From: Bacteroidia bacterium
Lineage (GTDB): Bacteria; Bacteroidota; Bacteroidia; NS11-12g; UBA955
DNA: 23,278 nucleotides
Assembly: GCA_020848595.1 (NCBI GenBank)
Contig: JADLHV010000133.1
Coordinates: forward strand, 1 to 23,278
Direction: 5' to 3'
This document shows, piece by piece, positions 1 through 7,794 of the stretch. Position numbers and translations under genes: made by a program. How positions within the stretch are numbered: position 1 is the stretch's first letter; every line of letters begins with the position of its first letter. The notes under the pieces were generated by a model, which worked only from the letters and a program-made list of their open reading frames with translations, was not told the origin of the DNA and searched no databases.

Positions 1-825
1 CCCATTTAAACCCGCATCTACTTTTTGTTGTTGAATTCTGCTCGGTCTAAATTTACCATCTTGATGAAAAAGGTTGAACATGCTGCTGGTGACAGAGAAA
101 TTGGTATCCACACCAATTAAATCCATTAATTTGAAGGGACCCATCTTAAAACCAGAAGATTCTAAGATATTATCGATGGTATCAAAATTGGCAACACCTT
201 CTTCCATAATTTTTAAAGCCTCCACATAATAAAGGCGGGCAATTCTGTTAACGATAAACCCAGGAGAATCTGCCGCAATGACAGGTACTTTCCCTATTTT
301 CTCAACAAAAGACCTAGCCGTAGAGACTATACTATCATGTGTTCTAGCTCCTTTAATTACTTCTACAAGTTTCATTATCTGAGCTGGATTGAAGAAATGA
401 ATTCCGACTAACAATTCAGGATAACTTAAAGCTGCCGAAATTCTAGTAATTGGAATAGATGACGTATTAGTTGCATATAAACAGTCCTGGCCATTTATAT
501 TCATTAATTGATTAAATAAACTTATTTTAACTTCTAATTTCTCAATTACTGCTTCAATAATTAAATCACATTTTACTGCTTCTATATCCTTAGTAAATTG
601 GATTCTAGATAGTATTACTTCAGTTTGACCAGTTTGGATTTTACCTAATTTTTCAATCTTTTCTAAAGAAGCTTTAATTGCATTATATGCCTTATCGAGC
701 ACCGATTCTTGTAAATCAAAAAGAATAACATTGAAAGAACCTTGAGCAGCAACTTGAGCTATACCAGCCCCCATAGTTCCAGCCCCTGCTATACCAACTG
801 TTTTTATTTGTTCGATTGATTTCAT
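1..825 (-). CDS. 3-hydroxyacyl-CoA dehydrogenase (3-hydroxybutyryl-CoA dehydrogenase type), 3' end outside window
   Basis: The reading frame stays open from the ATG at 825 to the window edge, giving 275 residues with no stop, so the C-terminus is missing. Residues 12-22 form an NAD-binding Rossmann loop (GAGTMGAGIAQ follows the first strand). Later come ATNTSS at about 118-123 and GIHFFNPA at about 141-148, where His143 is the expected catalytic histidine; both are family hallmarks. The enzyme would oxidise (S)-3-hydroxyacyl-CoA to 3-oxoacyl-CoA with NAD+ in the cytoplasm, in fatty-acid beta-oxidation, butyrate/polyhydroxybutyrate or phenylacetate metabolism; the substrate cannot be told from sequence. 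The start overlaps the stop of the EnvC-like gene (ATGA), suggesting translational coupling, although metabolically it does not match the envelope genes upstream. Family is near certain; the role is inferred. Confidence 0.93.
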   Translation of the reverse strand, partial: MKSIEQIKTVGIAGAGTMGAGIAQVAAQGSFNVILFDLQESVLDKAYNAIKASLEKIEKLGKIQTGQTEVILSRIQFTKDIEAVKCDLIIEAVIEKLEVKISLFNQLMNINGQDCLYATNTSSIPITRISAALSYPELLVGIHFFNPAQIMKLVEVIKGARTHDSIVSTARSFVEKIGKVPVIAADSPGFIVNRIARLYYVEALKIMEEGVANFDTIDNILESSGFKMGPFKLMDLIGVDTNFSVTSSMFNLFHQDGKFRPSRIQQQKVDAGLNG

Positions 826-2087
826 TTTTTTGCTAACCAGCTTTCAGGGTTTTGTTTATCTTGATTATACCATAATTCAAAATGTATTTCAGTAGAACCA
901 TCTTCATCTTCAGCAACCGTACCAATAACTTGTTTAAGTGTCACATTTTGACCTTGACTAACCGAAACCGATTTTAATTTAGAGTAAACTGTAAAATATT
1001 CACCATGGCTAATAATGACAGTGTTGCCCATGCCTGGAATATATATTACCGCGGTGACATTGCCTTTATGAACACATCTAGCGCCAGCCCCAGCAGTAGT
1101 TTGAATATCAATTCCATTGTTTTGAATGGTAACCTGATCTAATTTTTCGTGAGCATGCGTTCCAAACCGTTCACTAATAAATCCTTTTTCAACAGGCCAA
1201 GGCAATTTACCTTTATTTAAAGCAAAATTGTCAGAAAGTTCTCTAACTTCAGGGGTAACAGTAGGCACATTTGCATCTGGCTTAGTGTTTTCTCCACCTT
1301 TAGTTTTATCTTTAGACTTTTGAGCTAATTTTTTAGCTTGAGCTTCTCTAGCTTTTTTAAGTTCTTGAGCAATAATGGCATTAATTTTAGCATTCAAGGC
1401 ATCCTTAGCTTTTTGCTGTTTTGCCAATTTAGCTTTCAATTCGGCTTCTTTTCCAGTTAGAGCTTGAACAACACGGTTCTTTTCCTTTTTGTCTTTTTCG
1501 AGCTCGTTTACTTCTTTGCGTTTATTTGTTGCTAATAATTCTTTCGATTGTTTAAGACCTATTAATTCCTTGAGTTTAAAGTCTAACATATCCTTCTTAA
1601 TTCGAATTCTTTCTAAAAATAATTCTTGAGCTCTAGATAGATATTGACCAAATTTGACTCTTAGTATCCATTGATTAAAAGATTTAGCGGTAAACAAGTA
1701 CAGGGCATTGTTGTAGACTTTTTTACTTTTATAGGTTTGAACAATCGCCTTAGCATAGTTTTTCTTTTCTAAGTCGATTTGAGAATTGAGAGAATCTATT
1801 TCATCTTTTTTAAATTCAACATCCCTAGAAACCAAAGAAATTTCGGCACTTATCGTTTGCAATAAACTCTCTCTAGATTCAATAAGTCTTGCTAAAGTTG
1901 TAATTTCCTTTAAACTCTTTTGTTTTTTACTTTTAGTTTCTTTTAGTATTTTTTTTGTAATAGCAATTTGTTCTTCAGTCTTTTTCCTCTGTTTTTCAAG
2001 TTCAGATCGACTAGATTGTCCATTTAATTGCAAATAGAGAAATACAAATGCAAGGAATAAGGCAATATGTCTATTTGACTTTTTCAT
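822..2087 (-). CDS. EnvC-like murein hydrolase activator (M23/LytM-fold, degenerate active site)
   Basis: 421 residues. Residues 1-24 are a signal peptide (KK, then a hydrophobic core ending LNGQS). Residues 25-260 are Lys/Glu-rich and predicted coiled coil, with a second coil around 190-260. A low-complexity linker follows, and residues 295-421 are a LytM/M23 fold. Metal ligands of active M23 peptidases look lost: the HxGxD motif reads NNGID (Asn323 in place of His, Asp327 kept), the HxH motif reads EIH (Glu400, His402), and the YxHL position reads YSKL. This matches EnvC-type proteins, which lack hydrolase activity and activate amidases at the division site from the periplasm. Amidase activation is inferred. 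The gene overlaps the DUF4292 gene by 17 bases and shares ATGA with the dehydrogenase; DUF4292 followed by EnvC-like is, from my knowledge, a recurrent Bacteroidota arrangement. Confidence 0.9.
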   Translation of the reverse strand: MKKSNRHIALFLAFVFLYLQLNGQSSRSELEKQRKKTEEQIAITKKILKETKSKKQKSLKEITTLARLIESRESLLQTISAEISLVSRDVEFKKDEIDSLNSQIDLEKKNYAKAIVQTYKSKKVYNNALYLFTAKSFNQWILRVKFGQYLSRAQELFLERIRIKKDMLDFKLKELIGLKQSKELLATNKRKEVNELEKDKKEKNRVVQALTGKEAELKAKLAKQQKAKDALNAKINAIIAQELKKAREAQAKKLAQKSKDKTKGGENTKPDANVPTVTPEVRELSDNFALNKGKLPWPVEKGFISERFGTHAHEKLDQVTIQNNGIDIQTTAGAGARCVHKGNVTAVIYIPGMGNTVIISHGEYFTVYSKLKSVSVSQGQNVTLKQVIGTVAEDEDGSTEIHFELWYNQDKQNPESWLAKK

Positions 2088-2847
2088 AAGAATTTGGGAT
2101 TGTAAAAGGAAAAGTTAGTTCAGTGGTATAATCTGCATCAGAATATTCGAGTATAATTTTTATAGGTTTATTTCCTGTAGCAGAAAGTTCTATTTTCAAA
2201 GGTAAATTATGTTCATCAACAACCGAGTATGACGAATAAACAGCACTAGCATAATTAGTAGTTAAATTATCATTAATTCGAGTACTATCCATAGTCATAA
2301 CAGATCTTTGGATAGAATGTTTAGTATCAAATTTTACTTGGTGATACAGGATATTCAAATTGCTATCAGGTGTAAAAGCTAATTGATAAAGTTTAAGTGC
2401 AAAAGCAGGTTGTCCCATTAGTAAATTTTGGATTTGAGTTACATTTAATGGTACATCAATGACCTGAGATAAAGATTGTTTATCAAAAACTCTGTAATTC
2501 GTATTGAGTTTATCTAAGATTACCATAGAATCATTATTAATCATAATACGAAATAATCCCATACCAGCAGAAATCCAAATTAATGAGTCTTTATACATTC
2601 TAATATGTGCATTAGCTTTAGTATTACTGCCATTTTGAGTAAATTCAAAATCAATTTTAGCTGAAAAAAACGTCCAATTTTTTTGAAAAGGCTGTAATAA
2701 TGATTCGGCAGTAACAGTAGTACCACTGTCAATAATAGTAGTATTAACAGTTGGTGGTGCTATGACCGATTTTTTAGAGCGACATGAAACGAGTATGAGC
2801 GCTAGTCCAATGATTAGATACCAAGTATTGAATTTAAATCCTTTCAC
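2071..2847 (-). CDS. DUF4292 family lipoprotein
   Basis: 258 residues. The N-terminus is a type II signal: a hydrophobic stretch at 9-20 followed by lipobox LVSC with Cys22, so a periplasm-facing or outer-membrane lipoprotein is expected. The body (about 40-258) is rich in beta-strand-like alternation and matches my memory of DUF4292, a Bacteroidota family resembling the LolA/LolB lipoprotein-carrier fold; that structural link is family knowledge, not shown here. The start is GTG at 2847, overlapping the TGA of the TPR gene as GTGA, and its 3' end overlaps the EnvC-like gene by 17 bases, so all three are probably translationally coupled. A role in lipoprotein or envelope biogenesis is inferred from fold and neighbours. 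Confidence 0.8.
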   Translation of the reverse strand: MKGFKFNTWYLIIGLALILVSCRSKKSVIAPPTVNTTIIDSGTTVTAESLLQPFQKNWTFFSAKIDFEFTQNGSNTKANAHIRMYKDSLIWISAGMGLFRIMINNDSMVILDKLNTNYRVFDKQSLSQVIDVPLNVTQIQNLLMGQPAFALKLYQLAFTPDSNLNILYHQVKFDTKHSIQRSVMTMDSTRINDNLTTNYASAVYSSYSVVDEHNLPLKIELSATGNKPIKIILEYSDADYTTELTFPFTIPNSYEKVK

Positions 2848-3536
2848 TTAATTTTATTATTTAATATTTCAGTATTACCACCATTATCGAGCGCTTTCTT
2901 CCAAAACGTTATAGCTTCATTTTTATTTCCTTTTGCAGCACTTATATCCCCCATAGATTCTAATAGAATAGGATTATTTGGAAAGCTTTCTAATGCTTTA
3001 TCACATTCTCTTTTAGCTGAGCTTAAATCTCCTTCAAACAAATACGATTTTATCATAGAATTTAAAAGTAGGATTTTGGTATTTGGGTCTGCAGAAAAAC
3101 TAATACCATTACTAGCATATCGAATTGCTTGAGCGTATAGCATACCTTTTAGAGCTATTTTAGAAGCTAAAGCATATAGTTCACCTACATTTGGGTATAG
3201 TTCTAATGCAGTATCTGCATACATCAATGCTTCTTTTGGACCATTAACATAGTCTTGCATTCTAATAATACCGACATAATTTTCATAATTAGGTTTTAAA
3301 GCGATTGATTTTTTATAAAGTTCAAGCGCTTCAGAGAAGTAGCCAGAGTATTCAAAACAAGCGGCACCGACAGTAGTAGCTGGTTCGAAATTACTATAAA
3401 GCGATTTAATAGATTGAGCGATGACCAACATATAAGGCGCCATACTAGAGTCGTTAATAGAATGAGTTTTTATTTCACTTATACTAATTGCTTTGGTTTG
3501 AAAAGCAGTTCTTGGGTCGAACATCCCTTGTTTCAA
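2844..3536 (-). CDS. TPR protein, C-terminal part (after the internal stop)
   Basis: 230 residues if initiated at TTG 3536; this part has no signal peptide of its own. It holds further TPR units (for example ALELYKKSIALKPNYENY, AKRECDKALESFPNNP, AITFWKKALDNGG) and ends in a Lys-rich tail. TTG 3536 is 99 bases and in frame downstream of the internal TAA, so reinitiation is conceivable, but the product would be cytoplasmic and separated from its export signal. It is most likely the distal portion of the interrupted gene rather than an independent gene. Confidence 0.5.
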   Translation of the reverse strand: MKQGMFDPRTAFQTKAISISEIKTHSINDSSMAPYMLVIAQSIKSLYSNFEPATTVGAACFEYSGYFSEALELYKKSIALKPNYENYVGIIRMQDYVNGPKEALMYADTALELYPNVGELYALASKIALKGMLYAQAIRYASNGISFSADPNTKILLLNSMIKSYLFEGDLSSAKRECDKALESFPNNPILLESMGDISAAKGNKNEAITFWKKALDNGGNTEILNNKIK

Positions 3537-3632
3537 GTATTTTAGAGCATTAGTAGAATCTTTAAGATCAAAATAATATTTAAAAAGCGAGCGATTTATT
3601 TCCCAAATATTAGGATTTATAGACAGAGCAAG

Positions 3633-4337
3633 TTAAAATTTTTCGAAAGCTTTTTTGGAGTTACCTTCAAGAAGATAAAGATTACCATCATCAACAAGAT
3701 ATTGAAATTTACGAGGTGCGGCATTCTGAATTTGCTCATAAATAGTATGTGCAGCGGCGAAGTCATTATTATTTTTATATAGAAAGGCTAGTTTTTCGGC
3801 ATATTTAATTTTAAAACCATTAGCTATCATAGCGCCTTTCCACAAGATGATTCTTTTATCTGAAAGAGATTTTTTAGCATAAAGCGCATCCAGTTCATTA
3901 ATTAAAAGATCATCTTTAGGATTCGACTTTAATGAATTTTCTAACACTTCAATTGCTTTATCTAAATTATTAAATATCTTTAGATTGCGCGAGTACCACA
4001 TGGCAAATTCCGGATTATTTGGTGCTAAGTTATACGCTTTAGAAGCATATTGAAGACCAATTTCGGAGAAAGCAGCATCATTAAAGTTTATTTTACTGAT
4101 ATAATAATAGGTAGAAGCTTCAGAAGGATTAATTTCAATACATTTATTGAAAAGTTTCAGAGCTGTTTCAAAATTTGAATTATTAAAGTGGGTTACAGCA
4201 TCAATAAAATAGTTATCAAAACTTGATTCACTTTTAGATATTGGCTTATCAGCCATTTTTTTTGGTTTACATGAGTCTATAACAACCACACCACCAAGCA
4301 TGAGCAGTAAGTAGGTGATATGGAGAAGCTGCTTCAA
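3633..4337 (-). CDS. TPR lipoprotein, N-terminal part (up to the internal stop)
   Basis: 234 residues as it stands. The only plausible start is TTG at 4337, two bases after the TGA of the nucleotidyltransferase. Residues 1-22 are hydrophobic and end IDSC, an imperfect lipobox with Cys23, followed by KPKK. From about residue 40, several TPR-like helix pairs are visible (for example ALKLFNKCIEINPSEA and YASKAYNLAPNNPEFA). The protein ends in the middle of helix B of a repeat, which a stable solenoid would not normally do. If translated alone it would be a truncated outer-membrane-associated TPR lipoprotein of uncertain stability. Confidence 0.6.
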   Translation of the reverse strand: MKQLLHITYLLLMLGGVVVIDSCKPKKMADKPISKSESSFDNYFIDAVTHFNNSNFETALKLFNKCIEINPSEASTYYYISKINFNDAAFSEIGLQYASKAYNLAPNNPEFAMWYSRNLKIFNNLDKAIEVLENSLKSNPKDDLLINELDALYAKKSLSDKRIILWKGAMIANGFKIKYAEKLAFLYKNNNDFAAAHTIYEQIQNAAPRKFQYLVDDGNLYLLEGNSKKAFEKF

Positions 4338-4338
4338 A

Positions 4339-5340
4339 TCAATTTAAAGTGCTATAATCACCAATACTAAATTCTTGAGGTTGACCATTAATAGTAACAT
4401 GATTTCCAATCATACTATTGGTAAAATTAGCTGATTCGATATGACAATTTTTTTGCACAATACTATTAGAGATAGTACAATTCTTAAGCGTAGTACCTTT
4501 TCCAACACTAACATAAGGTCCAATTGTACAATTTTCAATAACAACATCTTGATCAATAAAACAAGGTTCAATAATTTTAGTACCGTGGTTAAAGCGTTCA
4601 TTAGGAATTAAGAATTCGTTCTTTTTAATTTCAAGAATTCTTTGATTAGTAAAGACAGTAGCGTCTTTATTACCGCAATCGAGCCATTCTTCCACTTCGC
4701 CTGGTTTAAAAATGAGACCTTTATTTTTCATGTTTTCCAAGGCATTAGTGAGTTGATATTCACCCTTATCTTTGATATCATTATCAATTAGGTACATAAT
4801 TTCCTTTAAAAGATTTTCTCCATCTTTAAAATAATATATACCAATAATAGCGAGGTCAGACACAAATTCAGTTGGTTTTTCGACAAAGTCAGAAATTTCG
4901 TTCTTATCATTAAGTTTAACAACACCAAATTGACTGGGATTATTAACTTTATGAACCCATATTGTGCTATCAGCCGATTTATCTAGATCAAATTCAGCTT
5001 TAAAGAGGGTATCGGCAAAAGCAACTATAACTTCACCATAAAGAGAAGGCGTAGCGCACATAACAGCATGAGCAGTTCCAAGAGCTTCATCTTGGTAATA
5101 AATACGACCTTCGGCGCCAATACTTTCAGCGATTTTCAGCAGTTGCATTTCAACCTCGTGACCAAATTCTCCGATAACGAAAGCAACTTCTTTGATTGGA
5201 TCATTGCAAACAGCGGCAATATCTTCAACAAGTCTTTGCACAATAGGCTTTCCAGCGATAGGCAATAAAGGTTTTGGCACCGTAAGAGTGTGGGGTCTCA
5301 TTCTTTTCCCCATACCAGCCATAGGTATAATGATATTCAT
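4339..5340 (-). CDS. NDP-sugar nucleotidyltransferase with left-handed beta-helix tail
   Basis: 333 residues, ATG at 5340. The N-terminus carries the nucleotidyltransferase signature: AGMGKRMRPHT at 8-18 for nucleotide binding, and VPKPLLPIAGKP at 21-32 with the catalytic-region PKP. YYQDEALGTAHAV at about 80-93 is typical of glucose-1-phosphate thymidylyltransferase and mannose-1-phosphate guanylyltransferase relatives, as is DFVEKP at about 150. From about residue 255 the sequence turns into hexapeptide-like repeats (FIDQDVVIENCTIGPYVSVG), a left-handed beta-helix. It would make an activated sugar (dTDP-, GDP- or UDP-sugar; base and sugar unresolved) for surface polysaccharide, which fits the flippase two genes upstream. 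The 22-base gap to dut and 2-base gap to the TPR gene indicate an operon. Confidence 0.9.
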   Translation of the reverse strand: MNIIIPMAGMGKRMRPHTLTVPKPLLPIAGKPIVQRLVEDIAAVCNDPIKEVAFVIGEFGHEVEMQLLKIAESIGAEGRIYYQDEALGTAHAVMCATPSLYGEVIVAFADTLFKAEFDLDKSADSTIWVHKVNNPSQFGVVKLNDKNEISDFVEKPTEFVSDLAIIGIYYFKDGENLLKEIMYLIDNDIKDKGEYQLTNALENMKNKGLIFKPGEVEEWLDCGNKDATVFTNQRILEIKKNEFLIPNERFNHGTKIIEPCFIDQDVVIENCTIGPYVSVGKGTTLKNCTISNSIVQKNCHIESANFTNSMIGNHVTINGQPQEFSIGDYSTLN

Positions 5341-5362
5341 TCAGATCAATTAAAATTCTATT

Positions 5363-5797
5363 TCAATGAGAACCGGTATGTCCGTATCCTCCGTCTCCCC
5401 TTTCGGTATCGTTTAGTACTTCAACAGGCAGCCAATCTGCTTGTTTACATTCGGCAACAACCATTTGTGCAATGCGGTCGCCGGGCTTTAAGGTAAAAAT
5501 AACTTCACTCAGGTTAATGAGTAAGACTTTAATTTCACCCCTATAATCAGCGTCAATTGTTCCAGGGGAGTTTAGAACAGTGACACCATTTTTAAGCGCC
5601 AAACCACTTCTTGGTCTAATTTGCGCTTCGTAACCTTCTGGAAGTTCAATGAACAAACCAGTTGGCACCAAGCATCTTTGAAATGGTTTTAATTCCAATG
5701 GTGTGTCAATATTTGCATGTATATCAGCACCAGCCGACCAAATAGTTTGGTATGCAGGAAGAGGAAAACCACCTATATTTTTAATTCTTATTTTCAA
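5363..5797 (-). CDS. dut: deoxyuridine 5'-triphosphate nucleotidohydrolase (dUTPase)
   Basis: 144 residues, the usual size of a homotrimeric dUTPase. All five family motifs are present in order: SAGADIHA (21-28), PRSGLALKNG (about 62-71), GTIDADYRGEIKV (about 79-91), RIAQMVV, and the C-terminal arm RGDGGYGHTG, whose usual Phe is Tyr here. It hydrolyses dUTP to dUMP and pyrophosphate, keeping uracil out of DNA and feeding dTMP synthesis. The frame is bounded upstream by a stop at 5818-5816, so the start is TTG at 5797 (or a rare ATT at 5815); TTG gives the normal family N-terminus. It lies between the flippase (18-base gap) and the nucleotidyltransferase, an arrangement I recall from other Bacteroidota despite its different function. 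Confidence 0.96.
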   Translation of the reverse strand: MKIRIKNIGGFPLPAYQTIWSAGADIHANIDTPLELKPFQRCLVPTGLFIELPEGYEAQIRPRSGLALKNGVTVLNSPGTIDADYRGEIKVLLINLSEVIFTLKPGDRIAQMVVAECKQADWLPVEVLNDTERGDGGYGHTGSH

Positions 5798-5815
5798 ACG
5801 AAATGATGTGCAAAT

Positions 5816-7270
5816 TTAAGCATTTTTTCTCTTTGGTTGTAACATCCAAATTATCAACAGCATCAACGACAATAGTAAAATGTTTATTGCAAATTCCTGC
5901 CATTTGACAGTAATTTTACAATTCAACCAGATACACAATCGCCATGTTAGTACAGAAGCCAAAATTAAGGTTAAATAGCGCTTTATCTGATATGGTATAG
6001 GCATGTATTTACGTCCCATAATGTATGAAACCACACACATTCCAGCGTATACACCAAGGGTAATCCATGCACAAGCAACAAACCCAAAAAATGGTATCAA
6101 AGTGATGTTAAGAACAATAGTAAAAAATGCTGCAACTGAAGAAATTAATGCACCTTTTTTTGTATTGTTGGTAAATCGATACCAAAGACTGAGATTGTAA
6201 TAGATTCCTAAAAACATATTAGCTAAAAGTAAAATTGGTACAACATACAATCCATTTGGGTCATCAAAAAATGCTTGATTTTTAATAAATAGCTTAGCAA
6301 GAGGTTCTATAAAACTCATACAAGCCAAGAAAATAAAAGTACAAACTCCAATAAACCAATAAAGTATGTTAGCGTACTGCTTATTTGATTCTGCTCCATT
6401 TTGTTGTTTAAAGAAGAGAGGTTCAGCAGCAAATCTATAAGCCTGAACAAACATGGTCATAACCATTGTTAGCTTATAAAAAGCGCCATAAATACCATTT
6501 TGATAGGAGCCCTCTGCAGATGGTAATAATCGTTTAATTAATGTTCTATCTAGGGTTTCATTAACAATACCAGCAAGTCCTACAAAAATTAAAGGCCAGG
6601 CATAATGGAGCATTTTGCGGTATAAAACCTTATCGAACGGTAGTTTTATATCGAATACTAAAGGTGATAATAATATAAATGAAAAGGCGCTTGCAACAGC
6701 ATTTGCTATAAGAATAAGCGTTACTTGGTCTGTTCCAATTAAAAATTTTGGAGGGTTTGTTAGTAAAAAGATGTTTAAAGAAACATTAACAAAAATATTG
6801 ACTAACTTTATCAATGCAAATTTCAAAGGTTTTTCTTCGTGTCTTATTCTAGCAAATGGCAGAATTGATAAAGTATCAAAAGTGAGGAATATCAAACATA
6901 TATAAACATATTCTGTTTTATTTGGATAGCCTAAGAAATTAGCACTTGGTTGGATAAATACTACTATTAATCCAACGAAAAGTAAAGTTGTGAATATTAT
7001 ACTTTTTTGAGCAATAGCATAAACTTTAGGAGCAGGACTTCCATTTCTTATAAAGTTAAAATAAGTAGTATCCATACCATAAGACAAGAGGATATTAAAA
7101 AAAGCCATGAAAGCAAAAATGGTTGTATAATCGCCATAAGAACCTACAGATTTGAGGTATTCGGTATGAGGAATCACCAATAAAAAATTGATGAATCTAC
7201 CCAGCATAGAGCTAAGACCATAAACCAGAGTTTGAGATGCGAGTTTCTTAATTATGCCCACAGAAGGCAA
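5816..7270 (-). CDS. polysaccharide/oligosaccharide flippase (Wzx/MOP superfamily)
   Basis: 484 residues with about 12-14 hydrophobic segments spread over the whole length, ending in a basic tail (QPKRKNA). The start region LASQTLVYGLSSMLGRFINFLLVIP resembles oligosaccharide flippases of the MOP superfamily (RfbX/Wzx), which move undecaprenyl-linked sugars across the inner membrane. The substrate cannot be read from sequence. The start is uncertain: TTG at 7270 gives MPSVGIIKK, while GTG at 7261 gives MGIIKK; no ATG precedes residue 22, so a non-ATG start is required. It lies 32 bases after the DUF2452 gene and 18 before dut, in the same operon as the nucleotidyltransferase, together consistent with surface glycan assembly. 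Confidence 0.88.
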   Translation of the reverse strand: MPSVGIIKKLASQTLVYGLSSMLGRFINFLLVIPHTEYLKSVGSYGDYTTIFAFMAFFNILLSYGMDTTYFNFIRNGSPAPKVYAIAQKSIIFTTLLFVGLIVVFIQPSANFLGYPNKTEYVYICLIFLTFDTLSILPFARIRHEEKPLKFALIKLVNIFVNVSLNIFLLTNPPKFLIGTDQVTLILIANAVASAFSFILLSPLVFDIKLPFDKVLYRKMLHYAWPLIFVGLAGIVNETLDRTLIKRLLPSAEGSYQNGIYGAFYKLTMVMTMFVQAYRFAAEPLFFKQQNGAESNKQYANILYWFIGVCTFIFLACMSFIEPLAKLFIKNQAFFDDPNGLYVVPILLLANMFLGIYYNLSLWYRFTNNTKKGALISSVAAFFTIVLNITLIPFFGFVACAWITLGVYAGMCVVSYIMGRKYMPIPYQIKRYLTLILASVLTWRLCIWLNCKITVKWQEFAINILLLSLMLLIIWMLQPKRKNA

Positions 7271-7302
7271 ATTTATGATATTATGATTGGGCTTAAATTT
7301 TT

Positions 7303-7743
7303 TTATTTCAACAGTTCCCAGCTTTTGTCAGCCAGAAGTCTAGCAGAGCAAATATGTCTATCGAAGGGTAAATTAGAACCCCATTCGTAAGGTGCAACTA
7401 TAGAGAGGAGAGTTTTGCCTTTTTTTTCATAAACATGATATATTGTTCCAATTACAGGCTCGAAATTAAGATCAGCTTCATAGATTTTTTGAGATACTCG
7501 CAAACGTTCTTCAATTAGTCTAGCTTGTTCAATAAGTAAATCGGCTTGTTGTTTTAGCATCATAATTTGCTGATTGGCCTGATATTGCATAGTTTCGAAG
7601 GCATTAGCTTTAACCAATCGCTTATCAATAGGATTAATTTTAGGTGATGAAACAGATAATGGAATGGGAGAAAATTTATCTGGTCCTTGATAAAGGGCAT
7701 CATGTTTCAGAGGGTCAATTTCAAATTCTTGGTTGTTTTCCAC
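7303..7743 (-). CDS. DUF2452 domain protein
   Basis: 146 residues, GTG start at 7743 (MENNQEFEIDP), soluble with no signal peptide. Residues 55-100 form a Gln/Glu/Leu-rich helix, probably coiled coil (QANQQIMMLKQQADLLIEQA). The C-terminal third (NFEPVIGTIYHVYEKKGKTL, then LSIVAPYEWG) matches my memory of DUF2452, a small Bacteroidota family of unknown function whose conserved part includes FEPxxGxxYHxY. It is the first gene of the left-hand minus-strand series; the 51 bases separating it from the divergent glutathione peroxidase gene must hold its promoter, but I see no clean TAnnTTTG box for it there. Function unknown. Confidence 0.72.
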   Translation of the reverse strand: MENNQEFEIDPLKHDALYQGPDKFSPIPLSVSSPKINPIDKRLVKANAFETMQYQANQQIMMLKQQADLLIEQARLIEERLRVSQKIYEADLNFEPVIGTIYHVYEKKGKTLLSIVAPYEWGSNLPFDRHICSARLLADKSWELLK

Positions 7744-7776
7744 TTTATTTACAATAAAATTAAAACAGAATAAGAG

Positions 7777-7784
7777 TAAATTTG
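7777..7784 (+). promoter_or_regulatory. -7 box for the glutathione peroxidase gene
   Basis: TAAATTTG matches the Bacteroidota -7 consensus TAnnTTTG exactly and ends 10 bases before the ATG at 7795, implying a 5' leader of only about 5 bases. No good -33 TTTG at 19-21 bases upstream was seen. Confidence 0.55.
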
Positions 7785-7794
7785 TTTCCTTATT

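Larger units (their letters stand above)
2844..4337 (-). pseudogene. TPR-repeat lipoprotein gene interrupted by one in-frame TAA
   Basis: Reading one frame from 4337 to 2844 gives 497 codon positions with a single internal stop, TAA at 3635-3633. Both sides are TPR protein. Across the stop the sequence reads AFEKF, stop, LALSINPN, which places Ala, Phe, Ala and Pro at canonical TPR positions 20, 24, 27 and 32, so the stop sits at variable position 25 and no reading-frame change is needed. The 32 codons between the stop and the TTG at 3536 are also good TPR-like protein. One base change from CAA, AAA or GAA explains it. The gene lies between the nucleotidyltransferase (2-base gap) and DUF4292 (GTGA overlap). 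It could be a fresh pseudogene, a sequencing or assembly error, or readthrough; the first two are most likely. Confidence 0.8.

Noticed and set aside
3537..3632. A frameshift as the cause of the split TPR gene
   Set aside because: Both halves lie in the same frame (stop codon to TTG 3536 is exactly 33 codons) and the sequence between is coherent TPR protein, so a nonsense codon, not an indel, explains it.
3633..3635. Reassigned TAA codon in this organism
   Set aside because: hflX, the peroxidase and the flippase all end at TAA at their normal family length, and no other confident gene contains an internal TAA.
4410..4601. Alternative-frame reading inside the nucleotidyltransferase (Leu/Val/Ile-rich)
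   Set aside because: A shadow of the hexapeptide-repeat region in another frame on the same strand; its composition merely mirrors that repeat.
7744..7794. A TAnnTTTG promoter for the long left-hand operon
   Set aside because: No acceptable box was found on the minus strand in this gap; the operon promoter is either degenerate or lies inside the peroxidase gene.
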